Positions 25,001-32,590 of a DNA stretch of 64,000 nucleotides are shown here, piece by piece (the stretch's first letter is position 1; each line of letters opens with the position of its first letter). The notes under the pieces were generated by a model. It was not told where the DNA came from. It did no database searches and worked only from the letters and a program-made list of their open reading frames with translations. The translations under genes and the position numbers were made by a program. This stretch comes from VAZQ01 sp035263865. Lineage in GTDB: Bacteria; Pseudomonadota; Alphaproteobacteria; Rhizobiales; Xanthobacteraceae. Location of the stretch: NCBI GenBank assembly GCA_035263865.1, contig DATFQX010000204.1:1-64000 (forward strand). Reading direction: 5' to 3'.

Positions 25001-25320
25001 TCGTCAACGGCTATCGCCAAGTTGCAGCAAGTGGCATGGGCTCCGTCGAGGCCATGTTCCATGCCGCCGAACAGCAAATGCGGCCGATCTTGATGATGAC
25101 GTTGTCGGCCTGCATCGGCCTGCTTCCGGCTGCAATCTCGACCGGCATCGGCAGCCAAGTTCAACGCCCGCTCGCGACCGTGGTGGTGGGGGGCATGCTG
25201 GTCGGACCGATCATGCTGCTTCTTGTCGTGCCGGCGCTGCAGACGCTGTTCTTAGGCAGACCGAGCGACGCCGCGCCGGCAATGCCGCACGAACGAGGCC
25301 ACGCCGAGGTGGACACCTAA
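22075..25320 (+). CDS. CzcA-like RND efflux pump (heavy-metal type)
   Basis: This 1081-residue inner-membrane pump starts with the first TM, RRPIVLLCLLVFIGAGLIAF. The fourth TM region reads LLSVGAVDFGIIVDAAVILV-EN, close to the HME-RND signature D-F-G-x-I-V-D-G-A-V-x-x-V-E-N, with the two Asp and the Glu of the proton path kept (about residues 405-418). The Gly after the second Asp is Ala here. Length and the two large periplasmic loops are usual. Metal ions such as Co, Zn, Ni or Cu are the typical substrates of this class, but the A change and the N-rich first loop leave the substrate open. It forms an operon with the adaptor upstream. Confidence 0.93.
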   Translation: MLNGILAFGLTRRPIVLLCLLVFIGAGLIAFSKLNIEAYPNPAPVILEITAQAPGLSAEEMERYYTIPLEVGLAPTPGVNVIRSTSFYGLSFVRVVFQYGVDYYFALTQTAINLQQNVNLPNNVQPTIQGTSLVGEIFRYQVVGPPNFGLTNLRTVQDWILQRRLLTVPGVVQVNTWGGTTKQYDVEVDLHKLDAYNVTLPQVIAAIGNANINVGGRTINMGQQSVNVRGVGLMDSGGSADLTQGYKVGDIENVLLSQSNGVPVFVKNVAKVSVGHVPRLGKAGRDKENDVVAAIVIMNRTLHTNDVVARVRAEVDKINSDGSLPPGVKLVSFYDRTTLVSVTTTTVLHNLVFGCLLIFFIQWLFLGDLRSAIIVGANIPFALFFSIIILVVRNEDANLLSVGAVDFGIIVDAAVILVENVYRNFQARPEERRRLLQQLASGQWGVDPTRETDSSGPQTWNDRLRLILISALQINKAVLFSTAIIVAAFIPLFTMQGVEGQIFAPMARTYAYALVGALIATFTVTPCLASLLLPEHVSEVETAVVRALRSVYTPVLRWSLIYRRFAVAMGLLFLGISGFLGLRLGGEFLPTLEEGNLWIRATMPPTISLEAGMPIVDRLREILLRHPEVITVVSQHGRPDNGSDAAGFFNAEFFVPLKPFEEWAKGRTKAKLIDELQAEFANEFTGISFNFSQYIQDNVEEGISGVKGANSIKIIGRDLATLEQIARQALREVSEVKGVADLGVFWVLGQPNLNIKVDREKAARYGLNVSDLNMVIQAALGGTVATTLLEADRQFNVTVRLAPEYRNSIEAVNNIKVGVQTDSGNAYIPLSDLATITLDTGASYIFRERNQRFVALKFSVRGRDLASVVAEAQERIARNVNLPTGYRIEWAGEFESLQQAKSRLAVILPITLALIMMLLYGLFNSFRDCLMALLGIPFAVCGGILGLYVSGLAFSISAAIGFISLFGVSVMSGILIVNGYRQVAASGMGSVEAMFHAAEQQMRPILMMTLSACIGLLPAAISTGIGSQVQRPLATVVVGGMLVGPIMLLLVVPALQTLFLGRPSDAAPAMPHERGHAEVDT

Positions 25321-25657
25321 CAACAGCGCTGAACAATAGCTTCCGGCTATCGCTCGTGGGGTCTGGCTCGGCCGGGCTGTCTAGCCCGTTGTTTGGCGCG
25401 CTGCCTGCGGCAGGTGGGCGGGGGGCGAGCGCCCCTGGTCCCGGAGGCGGCCGAGGCAAGGCACCCCTCGCGACTCTGCTGCAGCCGCGAGCAATGCTTG
25501 CGAATTGGCCCTGTTCCGCGCCCGGGGCATTACGCCAGCGGCCCACGGAACTTACATCTTGTAACGAGTTTCTCTATGATCCAGCCGGGAAGTCGGAAGG
25601 GCGCGGGTCAGTTCATCGTGCCAGGCTCTCGGTCTCGGAAATCGGAGCCCCGAACCC
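25321..25657. other. 337-bp gap after the efflux operon: no gene seen
   Basis: No convincing coding frame, RNA or terminator was found. A GC-rich stretch lies at about 25400-25470. CCGGCTATCGCTCGTG (25343-25358) recurs with one mismatch at 26025-26040 as CCGGCTAGCGCTCGTG, so the small membrane-protein gene between them is bracketed by a 16-bp near-repeat. A weak promoter for that gene may lie near 25560-25580. Confidence 0.5.
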
Positions 25658-26014
25658 ATGAGTGCCAAGATTACTACGGAAGAGTCCAGGCAGGAGCTTT
25701 CGCCTGAGACAAACCCGGCGCAGGCCGACATTCCGATTAGCCTGCGAATAGGGGCTATCGTCCTTCGCGCCCTATTCATTGGGGCACTGCTGGTGGTCGT
25801 TGCACGCGTCAGCACCCCTCAGAACGAAAGCATATGGTCTGCCTATGAGACCCCCGGCGATCTTATCAGGCTCGCCTTGGGAGTCGCCGTCGGGCTATGG
25901 ATCTTGCTCCACCTTTTCATGCTTCCCAAAGACCTCGAGGGATATCGGACCTGGGTCTACCTTGGACTCGTTATCGCGCCCTTTGCGTTGGCGCTTGCCA
26001 TCTTCATGCAGTGA
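25658..26014 (+). CDS. small membrane protein, three predicted helices; hypothetical
   Basis: This 118-residue protein starts at ATG 25658. A polar N-terminus (residues 1-28) is followed by hydrophobic segments at about 30-48 (IGAIVLRALFIGALLVVVAR), 69-87 (IRLALGVAVGLWILLHLFML) and 97-116 (VYLGLVIAPFALALAIFM). It fits a small inner-membrane protein of unknown function. It stands alone between the RND pump operon and the convergent response-regulator gene. Confidence 0.75.
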   Translation: MSAKITTEESRQELSPETNPAQADIPISLRIGAIVLRALFIGALLVVVARVSTPQNESIWSAYETPGDLIRLALGVAVGLWILLHLFMLPKDLEGYRTWVYLGLVIAPFALALAIFMQ

Positions 26015-26040
26015 CACACGACTGCCGGCTAGCGCTCGTG

Positions 26041-26646
26041 TTACGGCTCGATGAGACGCCCAGTCGCCGCCTTGATCACGGCCTGGGTGCGCGTCGCGGC
26101 GCCGAGCTTCGTGCGCGCGTTGTCGATGTGAAAATCGACCGTCCGCTTCGTCAGACCGAGAATCTGCGCAATTTCGGCCGACGTTTTGCCGCGCGCCACC
26201 CAGGTCAGTGTTTCCACCTCCCGATCGTTGAGCTGCACGAGCTTCGGCCACAGCTCCGAACGTGCCACCCCCGCAAGGCGCGCATTGATGATGGTGGTGA
26301 GCACATCGAAATCGATTGGCTTGGTGACATAGTCGTCCGCCCCGAGTTGGCGGCCCTTCAGCTCATCATCGCGATCCGTCAGGGCGGTCAGGAATACGAA
26401 CGGCATTTTCGCGAAGCGAGGCTCGAGCGCAGTCAGCCGCTCCAGCAGTTCGAACCCGGACATTACCGGCATGCTGATATCTGACAGGACGAGATCGGGC
26501 ATGTTCTTCAGGATCGCGGCGAGACCTGTCCGACCGTCATGAGCGACGCTGACCTCGAAGCCCCGCTCCACGAGCTCTTCGGCAATCAGCGCCGCGGTCT
26601 CGCGGTCGTCTTCAATGCACAGGATCCTTTTGCGCGTTTCCGCCAT
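26041..26646 (-). CDS. response regulator, REC + LuxR-type helix-turn-helix
   Basis: This 201-residue protein has a receiver domain beginning RKRILCIEDDRETAALIAEE with the acidic pair. The phosphoacceptor Asp lies in DLVLSDISMPVMSGFELLE (about residue 57), the switch Thr in FVFLTALTD, and the Lys in DDYVTKPIDF. The C-terminal LuxR-type DNA-binding domain reads LNDREVETLTWVARGKTSAE then IAQILGLTKRTVDFHIDNA. It is divergent from the histidine-kinase gene at 26813, which probably phosphorylates it. An inverted repeat 31 bp upstream of its start may be its own site. Confidence 0.92.
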   Translation of the reverse strand: MAETRKRILCIEDDRETAALIAEELVERGFEVSVAHDGRTGLAAILKNMPDLVLSDISMPVMSGFELLERLTALEPRFAKMPFVFLTALTDRDDELKGRQLGADDYVTKPIDFDVLTTIINARLAGVARSELWPKLVQLNDREVETLTWVARGKTSAEIAQILGLTKRTVDFHIDNARTKLGAATRTQAVIKAATGRLIEP

Positions 26647-26676
26647 GCTGCCGCACCAATACGACCCAGAAACCGG

Positions 26677-26691
26677 ATATTAGGTTAATAT
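26677..26691. promoter_or_regulatory. inverted repeat ATATTA-GGT-TAATAT between regulator and kinase genes
   Basis: The two 6-bp arms are perfect reverse complements around a 3-bp spacer. The site lies in the divergent intergenic region, 31 bp from the regulator ATG and 122 bp from the kinase ATG. It is a candidate autoregulatory operator; AT-rich arms also fit a promoter element. Confidence 0.35.
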
Positions 26692-26812
26692 TGGGGCTTA
26701 CGAGCGAAAATTTCCGCAAACCCAGTTTCCCGGTTTGCCGCACCTTACTATATTCGACCGTGTTATGTGCGCTTTGCAGATGATGCTTTCAGCAACCTGA
26801 CATTCGGCCACT

Positions 26813-28417
26813 ATGCGCCAGCCCCGTTCGATCAGATTCCATCTTACTTTAGTTTTTTTGTTTTTCTTTCTGTTGGTGGTAATCCTCGGTCTGTTTAGCA
26901 TTTCGCGTCTGAGCAACTTCAACAGCCTCTCTGCAGATATCGCAGAGCTGTGGTTGCCGAACACCCGCGTGCTCGGCGATCTTAACAACTTCACGTCGGA
27001 TTTTAGGGCGATCGAGGGCAGTAACCTTCTGTCGGCGGAGCCATCCCAGATCACCGCGACCGAGAAGGAGATGGAACAATTGGACCGCTCGATTGCACAG
27101 GCCGAGCGCAGTTACGAGCAGATTCGCCACGATGCGGCGGAGAGCGAACTCTACGCGCAATTCAAAGAGCGGTGGAATGATTACAGAAAAATCGTCAACC
27201 AGATGGTTGCCATGTCGCGCACCGATCGCAAGGCCGAGGCGATCGCCACCTACATGACGGGCTCGCGATCCGCATACAACACGGCGAGTGACACGTTGGG
27301 CCTTCTCACCGACCGGGCCGTCGCTAATGCGGAGGAGGCGAGCGCCCGGCTTGCTCTCGCCTATCGGCAAGCGCTTTGGCTGGTCGCGCTGGCGATGGCG
27401 ATCGCGGGCGTGATGGTAGTCGGCGCACTGTTCTACATCAGCCGTTCGATCTCTACTCCCCTGTTGCAACTGGCTCAGCGCATGCACCGCCTCGCAGTCA
27501 ACGATACGGATATCGATATTCCCGGCACGGAGCGGCGCGACGAGATCGGCGAGATGGCGCGCGCCGCCGTCGTTTTTCGCAATAATGCGATCGAGTTGAT
27601 GCGTAGCCAGCGTGTGCTCGCGCAGCAGGCATCCATGCTGGAAGAGAAGCTGGCGCAGGAGCAGCGACTGGCTCTGCTCCAACGCAACTTCGTGTCCATG
27701 GCTTCACACGAATTCCGTACGCCGTTGACGATCATCGATGGTCACGCTCAGCGTCTGATAAAGTTGAAAGAGCGCATGCCGACCGAGGAAATCAACGAGC
27801 GCGCCAGCAGGGTTCGTGGCGCGGTGTTGCGGATAACGCACTTGATAGACAATCTCCTGAATACGTCGCGCCTATTCGACGGCGGTGCCGGCCTCTACTT
27901 CCATCCGGAGGCGATCGACATCTCCATACTCCTGCGCGAGGTCAGCCAATTGCACCGCGAGATAGCGCCCGGATCCCAAATCCTGGAGCGGTTCGGCCCA
28001 GAACCTTTGCAGATGATGGGCGACCCGAAGCTGCTTTTTCAGGTATTCAGCAATTTGGTGTCGAATGCGATCAAATATTCACCGAGCGGCGATCCTATTG
28101 AAATCAGCGCGGGAGTTCATTCGGAACAAGTCGTTGTCGCTGTCGATGACCACGGAATCGGTGTTCCCGCAAAAGACCTGGACCGATTATTCGAGCGTTA
28201 TCATCGCGGCAGCAATGTTTCCGGAATCGTGGGGACCGGAGTCGGACTCTACCTCGTCAAGATGGTCGTCGAGCTTCACGCCGGCGCGATCGCGGTCAAG
28301 AGCAAGGAAGGCGAGGGGACTCGGGTGACGGTACGGCTGCCGATCAAGCCTCCTGCGCAGGTCAGGGAGATCGCGGCCGCCGACGCGCAGCGCGTCGAAG
28401 ATCACGCCGATCATTAG
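26813..28417 (+). CDS. membrane sensor histidine kinase with HAMP domain
   Basis: This 534-residue kinase starts at ATG 26813. TM1 is about residues 10-30 (LTLVFLFFFLLVVILGLFS), a periplasmic helical sensor spans 31-185, TM2 is near 188-210 (LWLVALAMAIAGVMVVGALF), and a HAMP domain follows (STPLLQLAQRMHRLAVND). The phospho-His box FVSMASHEFRTPLTIIDGHA is near residue 298. The ATPase domain shows QVFSNLVSNAIKYSP (N box), VDDHGIGVPAKDLDRLFERY (G1) and GTGVGLYLVKMVVELH (G2). It probably pairs with the divergent LuxR-type regulator. The signal is unknown. Confidence 0.93.
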   Translation: MRQPRSIRFHLTLVFLFFFLLVVILGLFSISRLSNFNSLSADIAELWLPNTRVLGDLNNFTSDFRAIEGSNLLSAEPSQITATEKEMEQLDRSIAQAERSYEQIRHDAAESELYAQFKERWNDYRKIVNQMVAMSRTDRKAEAIATYMTGSRSAYNTASDTLGLLTDRAVANAEEASARLALAYRQALWLVALAMAIAGVMVVGALFYISRSISTPLLQLAQRMHRLAVNDTDIDIPGTERRDEIGEMARAAVVFRNNAIELMRSQRVLAQQASMLEEKLAQEQRLALLQRNFVSMASHEFRTPLTIIDGHAQRLIKLKERMPTEEINERASRVRGAVLRITHLIDNLLNTSRLFDGGAGLYFHPEAIDISILLREVSQLHREIAPGSQILERFGPEPLQMMGDPKLLFQVFSNLVSNAIKYSPSGDPIEISAGVHSEQVVVAVDDHGIGVPAKDLDRLFERYHRGSNVSGIVGTGVGLYLVKMVVELHAGAIAVKSKEGEGTRVTVRLPIKPPAQVREIAAADAQRVEDHADH

Positions 28418-28530
28418 TGACTTGCGCACCGTGCACACCGCGGAAGCCGTTGTGCGCGGCCCTTCTGCCGAATCGTTTCGATCTCGTGTGCATAGTGCTA
28501 TGTTGTGTCGACGCCACGCATGATGCAGGA

Positions 28531-28833
28531 ATGCGTGTGAGGATTCTCCAGCTCGCCCTGTTGACTTGTCTCGCTGGTGCATCCGGCACCCACGCCGGCG
28601 AACAAGCCTATCCGCCTGGTCCTTTCGTGCGTGTCGGTTGGCAAGATCCGGCATTCTTGCCGAGGCGATTTCGCAATCACTGTAGCTTCGATGTGACGCT
28701 CGGAGCTTACTACTGCTCGGACCGTTGCGGCTCCGATTACCAGTTCTACTACTGCTCGAGATGGTCGTTCGGCTGTTGCCGCATCGGTGTCGGTTACTGC
28801 GACTGGGGAGGGCTTCTGCGTTGCCGTCCGTGA
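28531..28833 (+). CDS. small secreted cysteine-rich protein; hypothetical
   Basis: ATG 28531 gives 100 residues with a signal peptide (MRVRILQLALLTCLAGASGT, cleavage near THA-GEQ). The mature part has eight cysteines in a Tyr/Gly-rich background: HCSFD, YYCSDRCGSD, FYYCSRWSFGCCRIG, YCDWGG, LRCRP. Such spacing suggests a disulfide-stabilised periplasmic or extracellular mini-protein. The frame stays open upstream to 28417, but that part lacks a signal sequence. It lies between two two-component gene pairs. No family is recognised. Confidence 0.6.
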   Translation: MRVRILQLALLTCLAGASGTHAGEQAYPPGPFVRVGWQDPAFLPRRFRNHCSFDVTLGAYYCSDRCGSDYQFYYCSRWSFGCCRIGVGYCDWGGLLRCRP

Positions 28834-28943
28834 GGCGACGCGGCAGCTGTTGCTCATCCTACTGCGGCGCACGGCAATGCGCCGAATTCCTTGACGTGGT
28901 ACAATTTATCGTGGCCGAACGCGCGTGACGGAATCGATTGCCT

Positions 28944-29624
28944 ATGCGATTGCTTGTTGTTGAAGACAACGAGGAGCTTGCGAAGCTCCTGACTCAGCGC
29001 CTCCAAGCTGCGGGCTACGAAACCGACCTTCTCACGACGGCGGCCGAGGCGCAGACCGCGGTAACGACGACGCGCTACGCCGCCATGATTCTCGACCTCG
29101 GTTTGCCCGATGGCGACGGCCTCCCCATCTTGCGCGAGATACGCCAGCGCGAGGATCCGCTTCCAGTTCTAGTGCTCACTGCCCGCGGAGGCCTCCAAGA
29201 TCGCGTCAGCGGACTGCGCAGCGGGGCGGACGATTATCTTGTCAAGCCGTTTGCGTTCGAAGAACTGTTGGCTCGCTTGGAAGCGCTTCTACGGCGTCCC
29301 GGCCAGTTGCTGGGACGTTCGCTGCAAATTGCAAACCTTGCATTCGATACGGAAAGCCGGCAAGCGTTCATCGACGACAAGCCACAGCTCCTCTCAGCCC
29401 GCGAGACTGCCGTGCTCGAACTCTTGATGCGGCGCAAGGATCGCGTTGTCTCGAAAAAACTGGTCGAGGACCATATTTTCGGTCTGTCCAGCGATGTCGC
29501 CTCGAATGCAGTCGAGGTCTATATCCATCGCCTGCGCAAACAGCTGTCCGAGCGCGGCGCCAAGGTGCAAATCCACACGATTCGCGGCGTCGGATACCTC
29601 ATATCCGAGGAAAAGGCGGCGTGA
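28944..29624 (+). CDS. OmpR-family response regulator
   Basis: This 226-residue regulator starts at ATG 28944 (MRLLVVEDNEELAKLL). Asp51 in MILDLGLPDGDGLPIL is the phosphoacceptor, VLVLTARGG carries the switch Thr, and DDYLVKPFAFEELLARLEAL holds the Lys. The winged-helix DNA-binding domain shows LSARETAVLELLMRRKDRVV and VEVYIHRLRKQL, ending IHTIRGVGYLISEE. Its stop overlaps the GTG of the next gene by four bases, so the kinase encoded there is its partner. Confidence 0.93.
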   Translation: MRLLVVEDNEELAKLLTQRLQAAGYETDLLTTAAEAQTAVTTTRYAAMILDLGLPDGDGLPILREIRQREDPLPVLVLTARGGLQDRVSGLRSGADDYLVKPFAFEELLARLEALLRRPGQLLGRSLQIANLAFDTESRQAFIDDKPQLLSARETAVLELLMRRKDRVVSKKLVEDHIFGLSSDVASNAVEVYIHRLRKQLSERGAKVQIHTIRGVGYLISEEKAA

Positions 29625-30976
29625 TTTCATCCAAATCGATCTTCTCCCGAATCATTTTCTTGCACGCGATCGCGCTGGTGATCACGGCGATTGTCATGCC
29701 GGTGGTGCTCTATTGGTTCTTTAAATGGGCAGCCAACGATCTGCATGATCGAGCGATGCGCGAACAGGCGCAGCTGGTTGCGCATTACCTCGTGTTGCAG
29801 GCGGACGGGAGCTGGACACTTGATCTGCCGCCTGCGCTCGAGGACATCTATTCGCAGGCCGTCGGACGGTACGCCTATGCGGTGATCGACGAGAACGGGC
29901 AGGTCCTGTTTTCCTCGCTCGAGGAGCGGTCGCCGATATTCTCCGCCGATCCACACTCATCCGATGTCGCGTATCTGGAGACGCGGCGGGGAAGTGCGGC
30001 GATTTCCGGTGTCAGCCTCATCAAGGAGGTGGGCGGACGCAAGGTGTGGATCCAAGTCGGCGAGGATCTCGCACATCGGGATGTGATCGTTGATGACATC
30101 GTCGCTGACTTTTTCAAACGTGTGGGATGGATCACCTTGCCGATGTTGCTATTTCTGCTGGCGATCGACATCGTGATTTTCCGGCGGGCATTGCGGCCGC
30201 TGCTCAACGCCTCGGAAATGGCGAAGAAGATCAATCCGAGAAGAACAGATATAAGACTGCCACCTGAAAAGATTCCCAAAGAGATTTTGCCGCTCGTCGA
30301 GGCGGTAAACCAGGCGCTCGATCGACTTGAAGCGGGGTTTCGCGTTCAGCGTGAGTTTACTGCCGACGCGGCCCACGAACTGCGCACGCCGCTGACCATT
30401 TTGCGCAGCCGCATCGACGCGCTGGCAGATGGAGGCATTTCGAAAGCGCTTCATAAAGACATCGAAGGAATGGCGCGCATCGTCAGCCAGCTGCTCGAGA
30501 TCGCGGAACTGGAGACTTTCTCGATTGATCCTGCAGAGCGGGCCGATCTGGGCGCGATCTGCGCCGAGATCGCGGAGTTCGCTGCCCCGCTGGCGCTGGC
30601 ACAAGGCAAGAACATCGCATTGAGCGGCAGCCAAGCACCCGTCTGGGTCCATGGGAACGGGGAGATGCTGTCGCGAGCGGTTCGTAATCTGGTCGAGAAC
30701 GCAATCAACCATTCTCCAGCTGGGGCGACGGTGGAGGTCGTCGTCGAGGACGGCGGCACGGTGCGAATCCTTGATGAGGGGCCTGGAATCAAGGAGCATG
30801 AACGGGAGCTGATCTTTCGACGCTTCTGGCGTCGCGATCGGCGGCGGGCAGGGGGCGCGGGACTGGGACTTTCGATCGTCCAACGCATCGCTGATACGCA
30901 CGCGGCAACGATCACCGTTGAAAATCGCCCAACTGGTGGCGCAAAGTTCTCGCTGGCCTTCGCCCGCACTGGCTAG
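29621..30976 (+). CDS. sensor histidine kinase (two TM, partner of the OmpR-type regulator)
   Basis: This 451-residue kinase starts at GTG 29621, overlapping the regulator stop (GTGA). TM1 is about residues 10-32 (IIFLHAIALVITAIVMPVVL), the periplasmic part spans 33-165, and TM2 is near 168-188 (ITLPMLLFLLAIDIVIFRRA), followed by a HAMP-like linker. The His box is FTADAAHELRTPLTILRSRI near residue 250. The ATPase domain has AVRNLVENAINHSPAG, ILDEGPGIKEHERELIFRRF and GAGLGLSIVQRIADTHAA. The periplasmic domain resembles the two-component N-terminal domain of the QseC/TctE group. Confidence 0.93.
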   Translation: MISSKSIFSRIIFLHAIALVITAIVMPVVLYWFFKWAANDLHDRAMREQAQLVAHYLVLQADGSWTLDLPPALEDIYSQAVGRYAYAVIDENGQVLFSSLEERSPIFSADPHSSDVAYLETRRGSAAISGVSLIKEVGGRKVWIQVGEDLAHRDVIVDDIVADFFKRVGWITLPMLLFLLAIDIVIFRRALRPLLNASEMAKKINPRRTDIRLPPEKIPKEILPLVEAVNQALDRLEAGFRVQREFTADAAHELRTPLTILRSRIDALADGGISKALHKDIEGMARIVSQLLEIAELETFSIDPAERADLGAICAEIAEFAAPLALAQGKNIALSGSQAPVWVHGNGEMLSRAVRNLVENAINHSPAGATVEVVVEDGGTVRILDEGPGIKEHERELIFRRFWRRDRRRAGGAGLGLSIVQRIADTHAATITVENRPTGGAKFSLAFARTG

Positions 30977-31013
30977 ACCGGCCTTCAGGAGATGGCGCTC
31001 TTATTTCGCCATC

Positions 31014-31226
31014 TCACGAGGATGGGGCGCTCTCCGCTTCCGCATGCTTCGGCTTTGTCAACCGGACCGCCAGGATCCAGGCAATCCATAAGAATAAAAA
31101 ATACAGCGCGAGAAAGACGATGAGGCTCACGTGACCGCCAAATTCAAGTTCGGTGACGAGGCCAATGGCATAAGCCGCGAGATCACCGGCGATCATGAAG
31201 GCGACATAATAAGCGATGAGAAGCAC
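31014..31226 (-). CDS. small membrane protein (70 aa), two helices
   Basis: GTG 31226 is chosen because GGAGGG stands 8 bases upstream; a longer frame to 31301 exists but has no ribosome site. The product has two hydrophobic spans, about residues 2-22 (LLIAYYVAFMIAGDLAAYAI) and 32-53 (VSLIVFLALYFLFLWIAWIL), and a charged C-terminal tail KPKHAEAE. No function is recognised. It stands alone, convergent with the sensor-kinase gene. Confidence 0.65.
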   Translation of the reverse strand: MLLIAYYVAFMIAGDLAAYAIGLVTELEFGGHVSLIVFLALYFLFLWIAWILAVRLTKPKHAEAESAPSS

Positions 31227-31504
31227 GATCAATTCCCTCCGATGCTGAATGTGTGATGTGGGTCGCCGACCGAGGGGATCGACGCAGTTTGAGCAATTCA
31301 CGCGGCGAGACGTGACCGCATTTCAACGCACGGGCAGTTAGTCTTCACTATTTTGCTTACACCAACCTGACAGTGCCGTCCGTAAGGGTGCCTGCAGCGC
31401 GAGATGGCGCCAGACTCACGCATCCGTGATGCGGCATTCAGCGTCAGTTCAGCCGACGTCGGTAGCATTGCCGCGGGTGGATGGTCTGCAGAGGAGATAG
31501 ATCC

Positions 31505-31861
31505 ATGCTTCGAAAAACGGCGCTTGCGGTTGCTCTCATGGCCGCAGTCGTCGCGGGAGCTCTCGCGCCGACCATCGCGACCGCGCGCGGTGGACATGCT
31601 GGCGGACATGGCGGCGGTCACGGCGGTGGACACGTGTTCCATGGCGGCGTCCACAGTGTCGGCCACGTCCATGGCGGCTTTCACAGCGTCAGCCACGTCG
31701 GCGGCGCTTTCCGCACTGTCGGTCACTTGCGCGGCTTCCATCACATCGCCCATTTCCGCCGCGGCTTTCGTGGCTTCGGCGCTTATGCCTACTACGACGA
31801 TTATGGCTGCTGGCGGTGGTTCCTGAGCCGTTGGGGCTATGTGAGAGTCTGGGTCTGCTGA
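31505..31861 (+). CDS. secreted His/Gly-rich repeat protein; hypothetical
   Basis: ATG 31505 has a good ribosome site (GAGGAGA). The 118-residue product has a signal peptide (MLRKTALAVALMAAVVAGAL, cleavage near ATA-RGG), then a histidine/glycine repeat: GGHAGGHGGGHGGGHVFHGG, followed by HSVGHVHGGFHSVSHVGGAF. The C-terminus is aromatic (YAYYDDYGCWRWFLSRWGYV) with two Cys. Repeats like GGH suggest metal binding or an envelope role. Similar bradyrhizobial proteins are sometimes labelled sulfur-globule precursors; that name is not supported here by function. Confidence 0.75.
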   Translation: MLRKTALAVALMAAVVAGALAPTIATARGGHAGGHGGGHGGGHVFHGGVHSVGHVHGGFHSVSHVGGAFRTVGHLRGFHHIAHFRRGFRGFGAYAYYDDYGCWRWFLSRWGYVRVWVC

Positions 31862-32075
31862 TCGGCCTGGTCGTCCCAACTCAAAGGCCGACTTCAAAAT
31901 TTGATAATGCCAGCCTCGATGTCGGGGCTGCGCAGCGGGGCCCTCCCGGCTTTGTTTCTGCCTAGCGTTCGCATCGGTTCCGTAGGTCCCGCAAGCGTGT
32001 TTGGGGGATTTGACATCCTGCGCGCAGGCGGGCTTTTGTGGCGCCATCCGCCAGAAAGGAAACCCGGAACCGGGC

Positions 32076-32507
32076 ATGGCCAATCTCGTCCTCCGCCGGC
32101 AATTCACGGTCGAATGGGGTCACTGCGATCCGGCTGGCATCGTCTTCAACAGCCGCTTCTTCGAATATTTCGATTGGAGCGTGTGGCGTCTTTTCGAGGA
32201 AGCGCTTGAGGTGAAACCGAACCAACTGTCGATCGCCTTCGGAATCGTCGGAATACCGCTGGTCGACGCCACGGCCCGCTTTCTTAGACCCGCTAAGTTC
32301 AACGATGTGGCGCACATCGCCTCCGAGGTCACCAAATTTAACCGCTCGAGCTTCGAGGTGACGCATCGCATCTCGATAAGCGGGGAGCTTGCCGTCGAAG
32401 GCAGCGAGATCCGGGTTTGGGCCGGGCGCGACCCAGAGGATCCGGCTAAATGGAAGGGTGTGCCGATTCCAGCTGCGGTAATCGCCCGATTTCGCACCGT
32501 AGGTTAG
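32076..32507 (+). CDS. acyl-CoA thioesterase, 4-hydroxybenzoyl-CoA thioesterase (hotdog) family
   Basis: This 143-residue hotdog-fold protein starts at ATG 32076. The catalytic Asp lies in GHCDPAGIVFNSRFFEYFDW, the standard HxDxxG/A-I-V-Y pattern of 4HBT enzymes. It hydrolyses CoA thioesters, by family probably a benzoyl- or short/medium acyl-CoA. The next gene encodes the large flavin/Fe-S fusion protein, on the same strand 83 bp further, and two CoA ligases lie beyond, so an aromatic or short-chain acid pathway is plausible. Confidence 0.85.
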   Translation: MANLVLRRQFTVEWGHCDPAGIVFNSRFFEYFDWSVWRLFEEALEVKPNQLSIAFGIVGIPLVDATARFLRPAKFNDVAHIASEVTKFNRSSFEVTHRISISGELAVEGSEIRVWAGRDPEDPAKWKGVPIPAAVIARFRTVG

Positions 32508-32590
32508 AGGCTCTCGTGCAGCAAATTCCCGATTGCGGGTCTGGCGACCGCATAGGATCCGGCACAAGTCCATCGAGGGTGCCTCATTAG

